64,000 nucleotides of DNA from NCBI RefSeq assembly GCF_009733595.1, contig NZ_WOFH01000006.1, positions 496,001-560,000 on the forward strand. The letters are read 5' to 3'. Numbering within the stretch: the stretch's first letter is position 1; the number at the start of each line of letters is the position of its first letter. Below, piece after piece: positions 42,759 to 51,452 of the stretch. The translations under genes and the position numbers were made by a program. The DNA comes from Actinomadura litoris. GTDB lineage: Bacteria > Actinomycetota > Actinomycetes > Streptosporangiales > Streptosporangiaceae. Under the pieces are notes generated by a model, which was not told the DNA's origin, did no database searches, and was given only the letters and a program-made list of their open reading frames with translations.

Positions 42759-45700
42759 CGTCTTCGCGCTCCGGCGCGACGCCGACGACCTGCGCCTGCG
42801 CCGCGACACCGCGGTCGCCGCCGCCGACGACCACGAGCTGTGGGTGCGGCGGCTGGAGGAACGCCTGGTGGCGGGCATGGACATGTACTCCCATCAGCTG
42901 CCGACGCGGGTGAAGCTCGACGCCGAGCGCGAGGTGCAGGCCCAGCGCCGGGCGGAGGCCGCCGACCTGGAGAGCCGGTTGGACCTCGTGCGCGTGGAAC
43001 TCGCGGCCGAACTCGGCTCGGGCGACCCGCTGTTCGGCTCCGGCGACGGCGGACCGGCCCCTGGTGGGGGGACGACCCCGCACACCCCCCGGAACGGACC
43101 CGTGGCGCTGCTTCCGGTCCGGCTGGAGACCCGGTTCACCTCCGGCGGTCGGCAGATCATGGTGCGGGTCTATCCCGACGACCTTCATGTCGAGGCGCAC
43201 GACCCCCGGCTGACCGCGGCGGAGGCGGAGGCGGGCCGCGCGTACTGGGCGGACCCCGGAGACGGCGCCTGGCAGCGCCTGCTGACCACGCTGAGCCCCG
43301 CCCGCGCCGCCTGGACGGTGCGGGCGACCCGGCCGGGCGCCGCGGCACCGGAGATCCGTCCCGACGGGGATCGGCGTCCGCCCCGCGTCACGACCCTGCC
43401 CGACCGGTGGCGGTTCATCGGCCTGACCGGCGGGGCCAGGGTCGTCGACCGGACGGCGGACGAACCCGTGCCCGCCGTGCTCCCGCTCGGTCTGCTCGCC
43501 TCGGACGCCGAGCCCGCCGACTGGGCCGTGGACTTCGAGGCCGCCGTCCGGGCCGGGATGGCCGCGACGCTGACCCTGCCCGAGGGTGTCGAGCACCTCG
43601 ACGAGCTCATCGCCGTGGGCGTCCGGCAGGAGGAGCCGGGCCCGGCCGCGGCCCGGCTGGCGGACCTGCTGCTCGGCCACGCCTACACCGACGGGCTCGC
43701 CTTCCTCCCCGCGGGCACGCCCACCAACAACACTCCGGAGACGCGATCGGCGTGGACGTCGCGGCCGCGCGTCCCGCCGCCGGTCGCCGAAGACCCGGAG
43801 CCGGAGCCGGGTACGGCGGCCGCGTCGCTGGCCGCCGCGCTCGGCCTGCCCGACGCGCGCTTCCTCGGCCTGTGCGACGGCGCGGACGACGCGACCGACC
43901 GCGCCATCGCCGGAATGTGCACGCTCGGATGGGGCGCGCTGGCCCAGGGGTTCGTCCAGGCGGCGACGGAACGGTACGACCTGGCCACCCTGGAACCGCA
44001 CATGCCGGACACCGAGCCGAGCCCCGAACCGGACGCCGAGCCGGACGGCGGCGGCGAGGTCCCCGGCGGCGGGCCCTGGCCCGGGATCCGGGACCATCTG
44101 GCGGAGTTCGTCCGAAGCCGCGGGCCGCTTCCCACCATCCGCGTCGGACGCCAGCCCTACGGCGTCCTGCCGGTGGCCGGGCTGGACGAGTGGCGCCCGG
44201 CCGCCGGGACCGGGGACGCCGCTGTGGAGGAGCCGATCGTCGAGTGGGCGCTGCGGCTGCGGCACCATTGGCGGGCCGCGCTCGCCCCCGGCTGGATCCC
44301 CAGGGTCGGCGACGGGCGCCCCGCCGACCGGGCGGCCGTGGACGTCCTCTCCCGGCTTCCCGTCGCGACCGACCTGGTGATCCGGCGTGTCCACACCGCC
44401 CGGACGACGCTGGAGGCGGCCGACCGCATGGCGCCGGGGCCGGTGCTGTCGGTCGGCGGCGTCCCGCCCGAGTCCGGTCTCCGCTGGTGGGTGCCGAGCG
44501 AGGTGACCAGCGACCTGGCCCGCGACCCCGAGTCGGAGACGACCCGGCTCGACTTCGGCCGGTTCCAGCAGCAGATCGCCCCCAGCCCGGACACCTACCG
44601 GGAGCTCTTCGAGACCAGCCGGCAACGCGTCGCCGACGGCCTCGCCCTCTTCCACGAGGAGTTGTCGCTCGACGACTATCTGGACCGGTGGCCCATGCTG
44701 CCGGGCGGCGACATCTCCGAAGACCGTCCGGTCACCATCTTCGACATCCCCGAGTCGCCGGAGCTCATCCCCGCCCTGCTGGCCACCGCCAACTGGGACT
44801 TCCTCCCCGGCGGCTCCGGAGACGACCCCGTCCGGTTGGCGCTGTCCTTCCCCTTGTCCGTGGACTCGTGGGTGCAACTCCGGCTGCCGGACGCGCCCGG
44901 CACCCCCGACCTCGTCGAAGGGGCCCGCGAGACGGTCCGCGACACCGCCCGGGGCGCGCCGCGGATCATCGAGGGCCTGGACGCGCTCGCGCGGGCGCGG
45001 GCGGAGGATCTCGGCCCGCTCCTGTTGGAGGTCTTCGACGTCCTCTCCCACCGCCTGGACGCGTGGATCACCTCGCTCGCCGCCAGGCGGCTGGCCGCGT
45101 CGCCGCCCGGCGCGGGCGTCCGGATCGGCGGGTACGGCTGGGTCGAGGACCTGCGGCCGGGGGAGGAGCAGACCGTCACGGACGTGCCCGGCGTCGGGGA
45201 GGTGTCCGTCTCGCCCGCCGACGGCTACATCCACGCGCCGTCCCTGCACCACGCCGCCACCGCCGCCGTGCTGCGCTCCGGCTTCCTCGCCCACGAGGGC
45301 GACCGGACGCTGGCGGTCGACCTCACGTCCCGGAGGGCGCGGACGGCGCGGTGGCTCGTCCGCGGCGTCCGCAACGGCCAGAACCTCGGTACGCTCCTCG
45401 GCTACCGGTTCGAGCGCGCCCTGCACGACGCCGGCCTCGACGCGCTGGTCCCGGTGTTCCGCCGCGGGTTCCCCGCGCCCGCCGTGCCCGAGCCGCCACC
45501 CCTGGACGACAGCCCGTCCGACCTGTGGGCCAACAGCCACGAGGCCATCGCCGACCGCAACGTCGTGGACGGGCTGGCGCTGGCGCGGGCGGCGGCGTCG
45601 GGGGAGGTGGGCGAGCAGGGCGAGGCCGCACCGCACCTGGCCGACCTGGTCGACGCGCTCGACGCCGTCGGCGACGCCCTCCTCGCCGAGGGCGTCCACC

Positions 45701-48651
45701 ACCTGATCGGCGGCAACGCCCTGCGCGCCGGAATGGCGGCCGACACCCTCGGCCGGGGCCAGGACGTCCCGGACCGGTTCGAGGTGCTGACCACCCCGCA
45801 CCGCGGCAGGGCCGTCACCCAGCGGCTCGCCCTGGCGCTGCCGGACGCCCCCGCGCCGGCTCCGGGCTGGCCCGCCGATGCTCTCACGGCCCTGGAGCCC
45901 CGGCTCGACGCCTGGGTGTCCGGGCTCCTCGGACCCGCGTCCGAGCTGCGGCTCTCCGGAACGGTGACGGCGACCGGGGAGGAGTTCACGCAGACCGCCG
46001 ACCGGCTCGGCATGGGCGCGCTGGCGCTGGTCCTGGACGCCTCCAGCGGTGACCGGCCCCGGCTGACCCGGAAGGGGACGAGGCGCCTGCACGGTGAGGG
46101 CTGGGACGGGCTGCGGGAGCTGGCGGTGCGCCTGCGCACCCTGCTGGCCTCCGCGCAGCCGCTGGTGCCCGCGCACCTGCTGCCGCCGGACGCCGCCCCC
46201 GTCCCGGTCGACCTCGCAGAGACGCGCGCCCGCGCCACCGCGTACAAGGACGCGGTCACCGCCGCGGGCACCGACCCCGACCGGCTCGCCGCGCTCGGGG
46301 TCACCGCCGCCGACCCGGCGGCCGCCGCCGCCCGGCTCGGCGCCGCGCTCGGCGGGACGCCCGGTGAGGACTGGCTCCGCCAGGTCACCGAGGCGCTCTC
46401 CGCCCTGCTCGGCGCGCGGCTCCCGCTGGCCCCGCGGCTGACCGGGGCGGCCCTCGGGCCCCGTCCGGCGGGGGCGACCGGCTCGGCCGTCGGGGCGTGG
46501 CTCCGCCGGTACGCGGCGGTCCGGCCCGCGGCGCGCGCCTGGTACGAGGCCCTGCTCCTCACCGGCGGCACGGGGGACCAGGTCGCGGCGCAGGAGCCGA
46601 TGCGCACGCTCGCCGACCCGTGGATCGGCGGCACCTTCGACCCGGACGACCGTCCGCCGGCGCGATGGCATCTCGTCTGCCACCTGCCCCGGCCGATCGG
46701 CGCCGGCGAGCCGCTCGCGGGGATCGTCCTGGACGAGTGGACCGAGGCGCTGCCGGGGGCGGACGGCGCGGTCGCGGGCGAGGGGGAGGGGGAGGGCCCG
46801 CACGAGCTGACCGGGCTGGCGTTCCACTACGACCGCCCGGACGCCAAGGCACCGCAGGCCGTGCTCATCGCCGTCCCGCCCGACCCGGAACGCGGCTGGA
46901 CGCCCGACGTCCTGGCCCTGGCCGTGCACGACACCCTGGAACTGGCCAAGCTCCGCGCCGTCGACCTGGGCGACCTGCCGCTGCTGGACAACCTGCTGCC
47001 CGGTGTCACGACGGTCCGGACCAGCACGGTCAGCGGGGTCCTGGCGACCTTCGAGGAGAACGCCGGCGTCCGGATCCTCGACCCGCTCACCGGAGAGCCG
47101 CGTTTCCCCCTGGACGACATGTACCGGCTGGAGCCGCTGCACCGCAGCACCGAGGTCGCGTCCGGCCTGGCGGCGCGGATCCACGACCCGGCCTGGATGC
47201 TGACGCGGCAGTGGCAGTTCGGGGAGTTCGCCGGGCAGGACGCCGGGTCGCCGATCGACGTCGAACTGATCGGCGAGAGCCGGCCCATCACGGCCTGGCG
47301 GCCGCCGGACGGGCCGTGGACGCCCTACGATCCGCGGCTCGGGCCGCTCGAACCGCGGGTGGAGTCCGAACCGCCGGTCGTCGACGACAGGGCGCGGGCC
47401 GAGGGCGGCGCCCAGTTCGTCGCGATGCTCGCGGAGTCCGGCCTGTCGGAGGCGCTGCCGGGCCTGCTGGCGGAGTTCGGGCTGCGCCCCGGGCCCGGCG
47501 GCCTGGTCGGGCTCCTCGACGGCCGCGTCCCGGACGCCGCCGCCCTCGCCGCCGCGATCGACGCAGGACGGCTGGCCGGCGACGGGCTCGCCGACGTCGC
47601 GCGCCGCTGGCGGGACTGGTGGGCCGAGGCCGTGCCCCGGCCCACCCCCGACACCTTCGACGGCCACCGGTTCGAGCACCGGTTGGCGCTCGCCGCGGGC
47701 GGCACGGTGCTGACCGCCGAGGAGTACCTCGGCGACGGCCTCGACTGGTACAGCCTGGACGCCGACCCGGACCTGCCCGGCCCGGCCGCCGACGGGTCCG
47801 GTCCACCGCGACCGCTGCACGCCAGGGCGTTCCCCTCGCCCGTCCGGTACGGCGGCATTCCCGCCGACCGGTTCTGGGAGGCGGAGGACGCCGCCGTCGA
47901 CCTCGGCTCGGTCGAGGTCGACGCCCTGGACACCGGACGGCTGCTGCTGCTCGGGTTCGCCACGACCTACGGCAACGACTGGTTCACCCTGCCCGTCGAG
48001 GTGCCCGCGGGCTCCCTCACCACGCTGACGTCCCTGCTGGTCACCGACACCTTCGGGCGGCGGCACCTGATCGGGCGCGCGGGGCGGGACGACCCGTCCT
48101 GGAACATGTTCACCCTGCACGGCGCCCCGGACGGCCTGCTCATGATGCCCGCCGCCGCCGACATGCCGGGACCGCCGCTGGAGACCGTCTCCCTCACCCG
48201 GGACGAGCTGGCCAACCTCGGCTGGGCGATCGAGCACACCGTCACCGACGGCCGCGGCGAGCTCCTGGACCGCCGCGCGGCATGGACCGCCCCGACGACG
48301 CCCGTGCCCGAGGGCCCGTCCTACGCCGTGCAGACCATCGTGCCCGACTACTGGCTGCCGCTCGTCCCGGAGGCCGCCGGCGTCGGCGCGATCCGCTTCC
48401 GGCTCGTCGGGCTGACGCAGCCCGGCATCGCCTCGGGTCCGCGCGGCCGGCTGCTGACCGAGGGGACCTGGCTGCACGAGGAGGAGGTCCCCCGGGAAGG
48501 GTGCCGGGTCACCAGGCGCCCGGTGCTCTCCCGCTGGACGGACGGCTCCTGGCACGCGTGGATCCGCCGCGAGAAGACGACCGGCACGGGCGAGGGGTCC
48601 AGCGGCCTCGCCTTCGACGTCGTCCGCCCGTCGGAGTCCTGGCCGCTCTAG
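42751..48651 (+). CDS. Giant uncharacterised island protein (1966 aa)
   Basis: The largest gene of the window. GTG 42751 overlaps the previous stop; GAGGAG lies 10 nt upstream. Residues 1-90 are a charged coiled coil. Conserved-looking blocks follow: VALLPVRLETRF with RVYPDDLHVEAHDPRLT (about 112-155), DGLAFLPAGTPTNNT (about 313-327), IGGYGWVEDLRPG (about 792), GYIHAPSLHHAATAAVLRSG (about 825), TRQWQFGEFAGQDAGSP (about 1485) and TYGNDWFTLPVEVP (about 1740). Acidic Pro-rich linkers occur near 350 and 425. No signal peptide, membrane helix or catalytic motif is evident. It looks like a scaffold or toxin-like protein; I cannot assign a function. Confidence 0.72.
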   Translation: MADVFALRRDADDLRLRRDTAVAAADDHELWVRRLEERLVAGMDMYSHQLPTRVKLDAEREVQAQRRAEAADLESRLDLVRVELAAELGSGDPLFGSGDGGPAPGGGTTPHTPRNGPVALLPVRLETRFTSGGRQIMVRVYPDDLHVEAHDPRLTAAEAEAGRAYWADPGDGAWQRLLTTLSPARAAWTVRATRPGAAAPEIRPDGDRRPPRVTTLPDRWRFIGLTGGARVVDRTADEPVPAVLPLGLLASDAEPADWAVDFEAAVRAGMAATLTLPEGVEHLDELIAVGVRQEEPGPAAARLADLLLGHAYTDGLAFLPAGTPTNNTPETRSAWTSRPRVPPPVAEDPEPEPGTAAASLAAALGLPDARFLGLCDGADDATDRAIAGMCTLGWGALAQGFVQAATERYDLATLEPHMPDTEPSPEPDAEPDGGGEVPGGGPWPGIRDHLAEFVRSRGPLPTIRVGRQPYGVLPVAGLDEWRPAAGTGDAAVEEPIVEWALRLRHHWRAALAPGWIPRVGDGRPADRAAVDVLSRLPVATDLVIRRVHTARTTLEAADRMAPGPVLSVGGVPPESGLRWWVPSEVTSDLARDPESETTRLDFGRFQQQIAPSPDTYRELFETSRQRVADGLALFHEELSLDDYLDRWPMLPGGDISEDRPVTIFDIPESPELIPALLATANWDFLPGGSGDDPVRLALSFPLSVDSWVQLRLPDAPGTPDLVEGARETVRDTARGAPRIIEGLDALARARAEDLGPLLLEVFDVLSHRLDAWITSLAARRLAASPPGAGVRIGGYGWVEDLRPGEEQTVTDVPGVGEVSVSPADGYIHAPSLHHAATAAVLRSGFLAHEGDRTLAVDLTSRRARTARWLVRGVRNGQNLGTLLGYRFERALHDAGLDALVPVFRRGFPAPAVPEPPPLDDSPSDLWANSHEAIADRNVVDGLALARAAASGEVGEQGEAAPHLADLVDALDAVGDALLAEGVHHLIGGNALRAGMAADTLGRGQDVPDRFEVLTTPHRGRAVTQRLALALPDAPAPAPGWPADALTALEPRLDAWVSGLLGPASELRLSGTVTATGEEFTQTADRLGMGALALVLDASSGDRPRLTRKGTRRLHGEGWDGLRELAVRLRTLLASAQPLVPAHLLPPDAAPVPVDLAETRARATAYKDAVTAAGTDPDRLAALGVTAADPAAAAARLGAALGGTPGEDWLRQVTEALSALLGARLPLAPRLTGAALGPRPAGATGSAVGAWLRRYAAVRPAARAWYEALLLTGGTGDQVAAQEPMRTLADPWIGGTFDPDDRPPARWHLVCHLPRPIGAGEPLAGIVLDEWTEALPGADGAVAGEGEGEGPHELTGLAFHYDRPDAKAPQAVLIAVPPDPERGWTPDVLALAVHDTLELAKLRAVDLGDLPLLDNLLPGVTTVRTSTVSGVLATFEENAGVRILDPLTGEPRFPLDDMYRLEPLHRSTEVASGLAARIHDPAWMLTRQWQFGEFAGQDAGSPIDVELIGESRPITAWRPPDGPWTPYDPRLGPLEPRVESEPPVVDDRARAEGGAQFVAMLAESGLSEALPGLLAEFGLRPGPGGLVGLLDGRVPDAAALAAAIDAGRLAGDGLADVARRWRDWWAEAVPRPTPDTFDGHRFEHRLALAAGGTVLTAEEYLGDGLDWYSLDADPDLPGPAADGSGPPRPLHARAFPSPVRYGGIPADRFWEAEDAAVDLGSVEVDALDTGRLLLLGFATTYGNDWFTLPVEVPAGSLTTLTSLLVTDTFGRRHLIGRAGRDDPSWNMFTLHGAPDGLLMMPAAADMPGPPLETVSLTRDELANLGWAIEHTVTDGRGELLDRRAAWTAPTTPVPEGPSYAVQTIVPDYWLPLVPEAAGVGAIRFRLVGLTQPGIASGPRGRLLTEGTWLHEEEVPREGCRVTRRPVLSRWTDGSWHAWIRREKTTGTGEGSSGLAFDVVRPSESWPL

Positions 48652-48667
48652 CGGGCGACCGCGGCCG

Positions 48668-49780
48668 TCAGCGCTTCGGCCTCGCGGGTTCGGGCGCGGG
48701 CTCGCGAGGGGGCGCGGCGGCCGGGCCGCGCACGCCGTCCAGGACGGCCTGGCCCTGCCTGTCGACGAACTTCGTGAACAGCTCCTGCGAGTACCCGAGG
48801 ACGACCGCCCAGGCGATGATCTGCCCCGGCGAGTCGAGCGCGCTGAGCCCGGGGACGAACCCGCCGCGCATCAGCAGCAGCCCGAGCACCGCGGTCAGCG
48901 CCCCGGTCGGCAGCTTGAGCAGGGCCAGCGCGACGGGTATCCCGAACGCCGTGGACGTCCCGCGGATCTTGCGCAGCGCCGAGGTCGCCGCGATCCCGGC
49001 CGCGACCAGGCCGATGAGCATCACGACGATGTAGTCGCCCCATCCGGCGACCTCGCGCGTCCGCGTGTCGAGTTGGTCCGCGGGCACCGACGGCGCCGCG
49101 CCGGTGGGGCAGACCACGCTGAAGTCGCCCCGCGCGCCGGGGCTCGGCGCCGGGGTGAAGCACAGCGGGACCTCCGTCCGCCACAGCGCCGACAGCACCC
49201 CGATCACGATCACCGTGCAGAACAGGAACACGGCGATCCACCGGACGATCCGCACGAAGCTCTCCGCGCGGAGCTTCTCCCGCAGCGCGGCCTGGCGCGC
49301 GGCGTCCACCGCGTCCACCAGCGTCACGAGCCGTCCCTCGGTCAGGGGCGTGGGGCGGCCGGCCTCCTCGGCGTCCCGTACCTCCTTGGCCAGCCGCTCG
49401 ACGAAGATCCGGTGCTCGTCGGTCACCGCGAGATGCTGCCTGACCAAGGCGGACATCGCGGGCAGGAACGATCGCAGCTCCTCCGGCGAGAGCGTCCGCA
49501 TCCACAGCGAGCGCGCGTAGTTCAGGTGGAGCTGGGCGGTCGTGACATGCGACGCCGTCAGGTTCCTCCGGTGGGCGCCGGGATCGAGGACGTCCATCGC
49601 GCGATCGAGCGCCTGCCGCGCGCCGCGCAGCAACTCGGAGTGGTTCTCACCGTCCGACGGCTCGGCGAGGATCGCGCGGAGTTCGTGGACGCCCGCGCGC
49701 ACCTCCTCGCACAGCACCCACGAGCCGCGCTCGCGCTCCCACTCGTCGAGCCTCCTGGCGCCGGGGATCCAGCCCGCCAT
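48668..49780 (-). CDS. Membrane protein with N-terminal helical domain, unknown
   Basis: A 370-aa protein. Residues 1-165 are soluble and helical (charged, coiled-coil-like), followed by about three to four membrane helices (FVRIVRWIAVFLFCTVIVIGVLSAL near 175, GDYIVVMLIGLVAAGIAA near 250, FGIPVALALLKLPTGALTAVLGLLLM near 280). The loop between the first two has two cysteines (PLCF, VVCP). The C-terminus is Pro/Ala-rich. It is convergent with the giant gene, 16 bp away, and is followed upstream by a gap of 18 bp to the PG-binding gene. Confidence 0.72.
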   Translation of the reverse strand: MAGWIPGARRLDEWERERGSWVLCEEVRAGVHELRAILAEPSDGENHSELLRGARQALDRAMDVLDPGAHRRNLTASHVTTAQLHLNYARSLWMRTLSPEELRSFLPAMSALVRQHLAVTDEHRIFVERLAKEVRDAEEAGRPTPLTEGRLVTLVDAVDAARQAALREKLRAESFVRIVRWIAVFLFCTVIVIGVLSALWRTEVPLCFTPAPSPGARGDFSVVCPTGAAPSVPADQLDTRTREVAGWGDYIVVMLIGLVAAGIAATSALRKIRGTSTAFGIPVALALLKLPTGALTAVLGLLLMRGGFVPGLSALDSPGQIIAWAVVLGYSQELFTKFVDRQGQAVLDGVRGPAAAPPREPAPEPARPKR

Positions 49781-49798
49781 CCGCCGAGGTCCCTTCGA

Positions 49799-50278
49799 TC
49801 AGGCGGCCAGCGGCGCCTTCTCCAGCCAGGCGGCGTCCCAGGTCTCCTGGTCGACCTGGCCCGTCGCCGGAAGGCCGAGGGCGCGCTGCATCAGGATGCA
49901 CGCGCTCGCGTCCTCGTCGTCGTAGTGGCCGTCGATGTTCTTGATCCGCCAGCCGCGCGCGTCGACCTGGCGCTCCCACGTCAGCACGTCCTCACCCTCG
50001 GAGCCGAACTGGAGGATCTCCTCGGGCGCCGGCGGCGGGAGCATGCCGCGCGCCTCCCAGGACGCCTGCCAGGTGATCGGCCCGACGATGCCGTCGGCCT
50101 TCAGCCCCTTCTCGGTCTGGAAGTTCGTGCAGGTCCGCTTGCTGAGCGGCCCGTACTTCCCGTCCGGCGTGATGTTCCAGCTGCGCCGCTTCATCTGCTG
50201 CTGCCACTCCCGGACGCCGGGGCTGCTCGTGATCGGGGGGTAGGTCATCAGCGGGGGCTTGAACGGTGGGGTCGACAT
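49799..50278 (-). CDS. Peptidoglycan-binding protein, two tandem domains
   Basis: A 159-aa protein. Two PG_binding_1-type three-helix domains: residues 20-78 (GVREWQQQMKRRSWNITPDGKYGPLSKRTCTNFQ...DGIVGPITWQASW) and 95-155 (SEGEDVLTWERQVDARGWRIKNIDGHYDDEDASACILMQRALGL). ATG 50278 follows AGAGGAGG at 4 nt. No signal peptide, so it may be exported with a partner or act on phage-like or injection structures. It is just upstream of the membrane protein and reads in the same direction. Confidence 0.78.
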   Translation of the reverse strand: MSTPPFKPPLMTYPPITSSPGVREWQQQMKRRSWNITPDGKYGPLSKRTCTNFQTEKGLKADGIVGPITWQASWEARGMLPPPAPEEILQFGSEGEDVLTWERQVDARGWRIKNIDGHYDDEDASACILMQRALGLPATGQVDQETWDAAWLEKAPLAA

Positions 50279-50420
50279 GACGCCTCCTCTGGATCGACTC
50301 GCTTCCAAAGGATCCCGTCCTCTCCAGGCAAGCAGCGAACCGCCGGCGGGACCACCAAACAGAGGTATCAGAGCCCCCTTTTCTGCACATTCTCGGCGGG
50401 GCGGAGCTTACGCGCGGAGT

Positions 50421-50472
50421 GGGGTGTCCAGAGCGGCGGTCGCGGTGCGAACGCGCCTGCTCTGGACACCCC
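50421..50472 (-). terminator. Long-stem terminator after the I36-SpoIID gene
   Basis: GGGGTGTCCAGAGC (50421-50434) pairs perfectly with GCTCTGGACACCCC (50459-50472), a 14-bp stem with a 24-nt loop that can itself pair. It lies 12 bp past the stop at 50484. Confidence 0.75.
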
Positions 50473-50483
50473 TCGGTCCGGCG

Positions 50484-51419
50484 TCAGTCCCGGAGAACGA
50501 TGTTCCTGTAGTAGTGCTTCAGGATCCTGGAGTGGCTCCAGCCCGCATCGGCCTTGTCGCGGGAGCCGTGCTGCGACATCCAGTTCCCGTCCTGCCAGGC
50601 GGGGCACGCCGTCGTGTCCTTGCAGTACTGCGCCTGGAGGATCTTCCCGCTACGGGTCATCCGGGTCTTCCACGTCGCGTCCACCGCGGCGCTCGCCGCC
50701 GCCGTCGCGGAGCCGGGCCTGTACACCTGGCTGGACGTGTCGTCGTGGACGTCGAAGCAGTCACCCCACGGCGTCCTGCGCGTCGAGTGCAGAGCCCAGT
50801 ACCAGCCGTAGCTCTTCACGGCCATCGCCCCGGCACGCAGCGACGCCTTCGGCCAGCGCGGCCCCCACTCGTTGGGCAGGACGTTCTTGACGTAGTACTT
50901 GAACTTCACCCTCTCCACGCGCCCCTGGGACGTCCGGTACACGAGGATCGTCGTGGGCGGCTTGGTGTTCGTGCCGTCCGTCCTGCATTCGGTCGGCCCG
51001 GAGCTCAGCGGCTTGTGCGAGGCGTTCTGGTTCTTCAGGCGGGGGTTCAGGTCGCCCTTGCCGCCCTTTTTGAAGTCCTGGTGCGCGCCGCTGTAGTCGC
51101 TGTTGTAGTACACCCGGACGGTCTGGCCGGTGCGGTTCCAGACGGAGGCGGCGGCGTTCTTGACGCACTTGCCCTTGCCGCTGCCCTGGCCCTTGAACTC
51201 GTAGCAGCCGGGCTGCTTGGCGCCGTAGTCGGCGACCGAACCCCCGAGGTCCGAGACCGAGCCCTTGTTCCCGCTGTTGAAGTAGTAGCAGAACTCGCCG
51301 CTGTCGCACTTGCCATTGCGCTCCGCCGCCGAGGCGGGCGCCTGCGTGGCGGCGAGCACCGTTCCGCCCAGTATCACCGCGGTGAGTCGAGAGATCAGCG
51401 ATAAGGTCCGTTTCGACAC
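50484..51419 (-). CDS. Secreted I36-inhibitor/SpoIID fusion protein
   Basis: A 311-aa exported protein. Sec signal with cleavage near ASAAE (about 32). Residues 33-125 match the peptidase inhibitor family I36 fold (CDSGEFCYYFN, VYYNSDYSG, LKNQNASH), with four or more cysteines. Residues 155-300 resemble SpoIID/LytB amidase-modulator domains (ILVYRTSQGRVERVKFKYYVKNVLPNEW and LRAGAMAVKSYGWYWA). GTG start with AAGGAGGG upstream. SpoIID cuts glycan strands or modulates wall enzymes. Confidence 0.82.
   Translation of the reverse strand: MSKRTLSLISRLTAVILGGTVLAATQAPASAAERNGKCDSGEFCYYFNSGNKGSVSDLGGSVADYGAKQPGCYEFKGQGSGKGKCVKNAAASVWNRTGQTVRVYYNSDYSGAHQDFKKGGKGDLNPRLKNQNASHKPLSSGPTECRTDGTNTKPPTTILVYRTSQGRVERVKFKYYVKNVLPNEWGPRWPKASLRAGAMAVKSYGWYWALHSTRRTPWGDCFDVHDDTSSQVYRPGSATAAASAAVDATWKTRMTRSGKILQAQYCKDTTACPAWQDGNWMSQHGSRDKADAGWSHSRILKHYYRNIVLRD
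51015..51340. repeat. Near-identical I36 coding repeat, copy A
   Basis: This 326-bp block matches 51936-52261 in the same orientation with about 15 mismatches by eye and no gaps. It encodes the I36 domain including the end of the signal peptide. Neighbouring sequence in the two genes is unrelated, so only the domain was duplicated or converted. Confidence 0.85.
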
Positions 51420-51452
51420 GGTGGCCCTCCTTTCCGTTAGAGGACTCGGGCG

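Noticed and set aside
39729..42884. Minus-strand 1051-aa frame opposite the 965-aa gene
   Set aside because: Same shadow character as above; no initiation site, domain or promoter.
42388..48555. Minus-strand 2055-aa frame opposite the giant island gene
   Set aside because: Low-complexity Arg/Gly/Val-rich product with no motif or ribosome binding site. The plus-strand reading has conserved-looking blocks and overlapping starts.
35831..48651. Calling the island a contractile injection system or Tc toxin
   Set aside because: No sheath, tube, baseplate, AAA ATPase, Rhs or TcB/TcC signatures are present; only the lack of signal peptides and the hemopexin repeats recall such systems.
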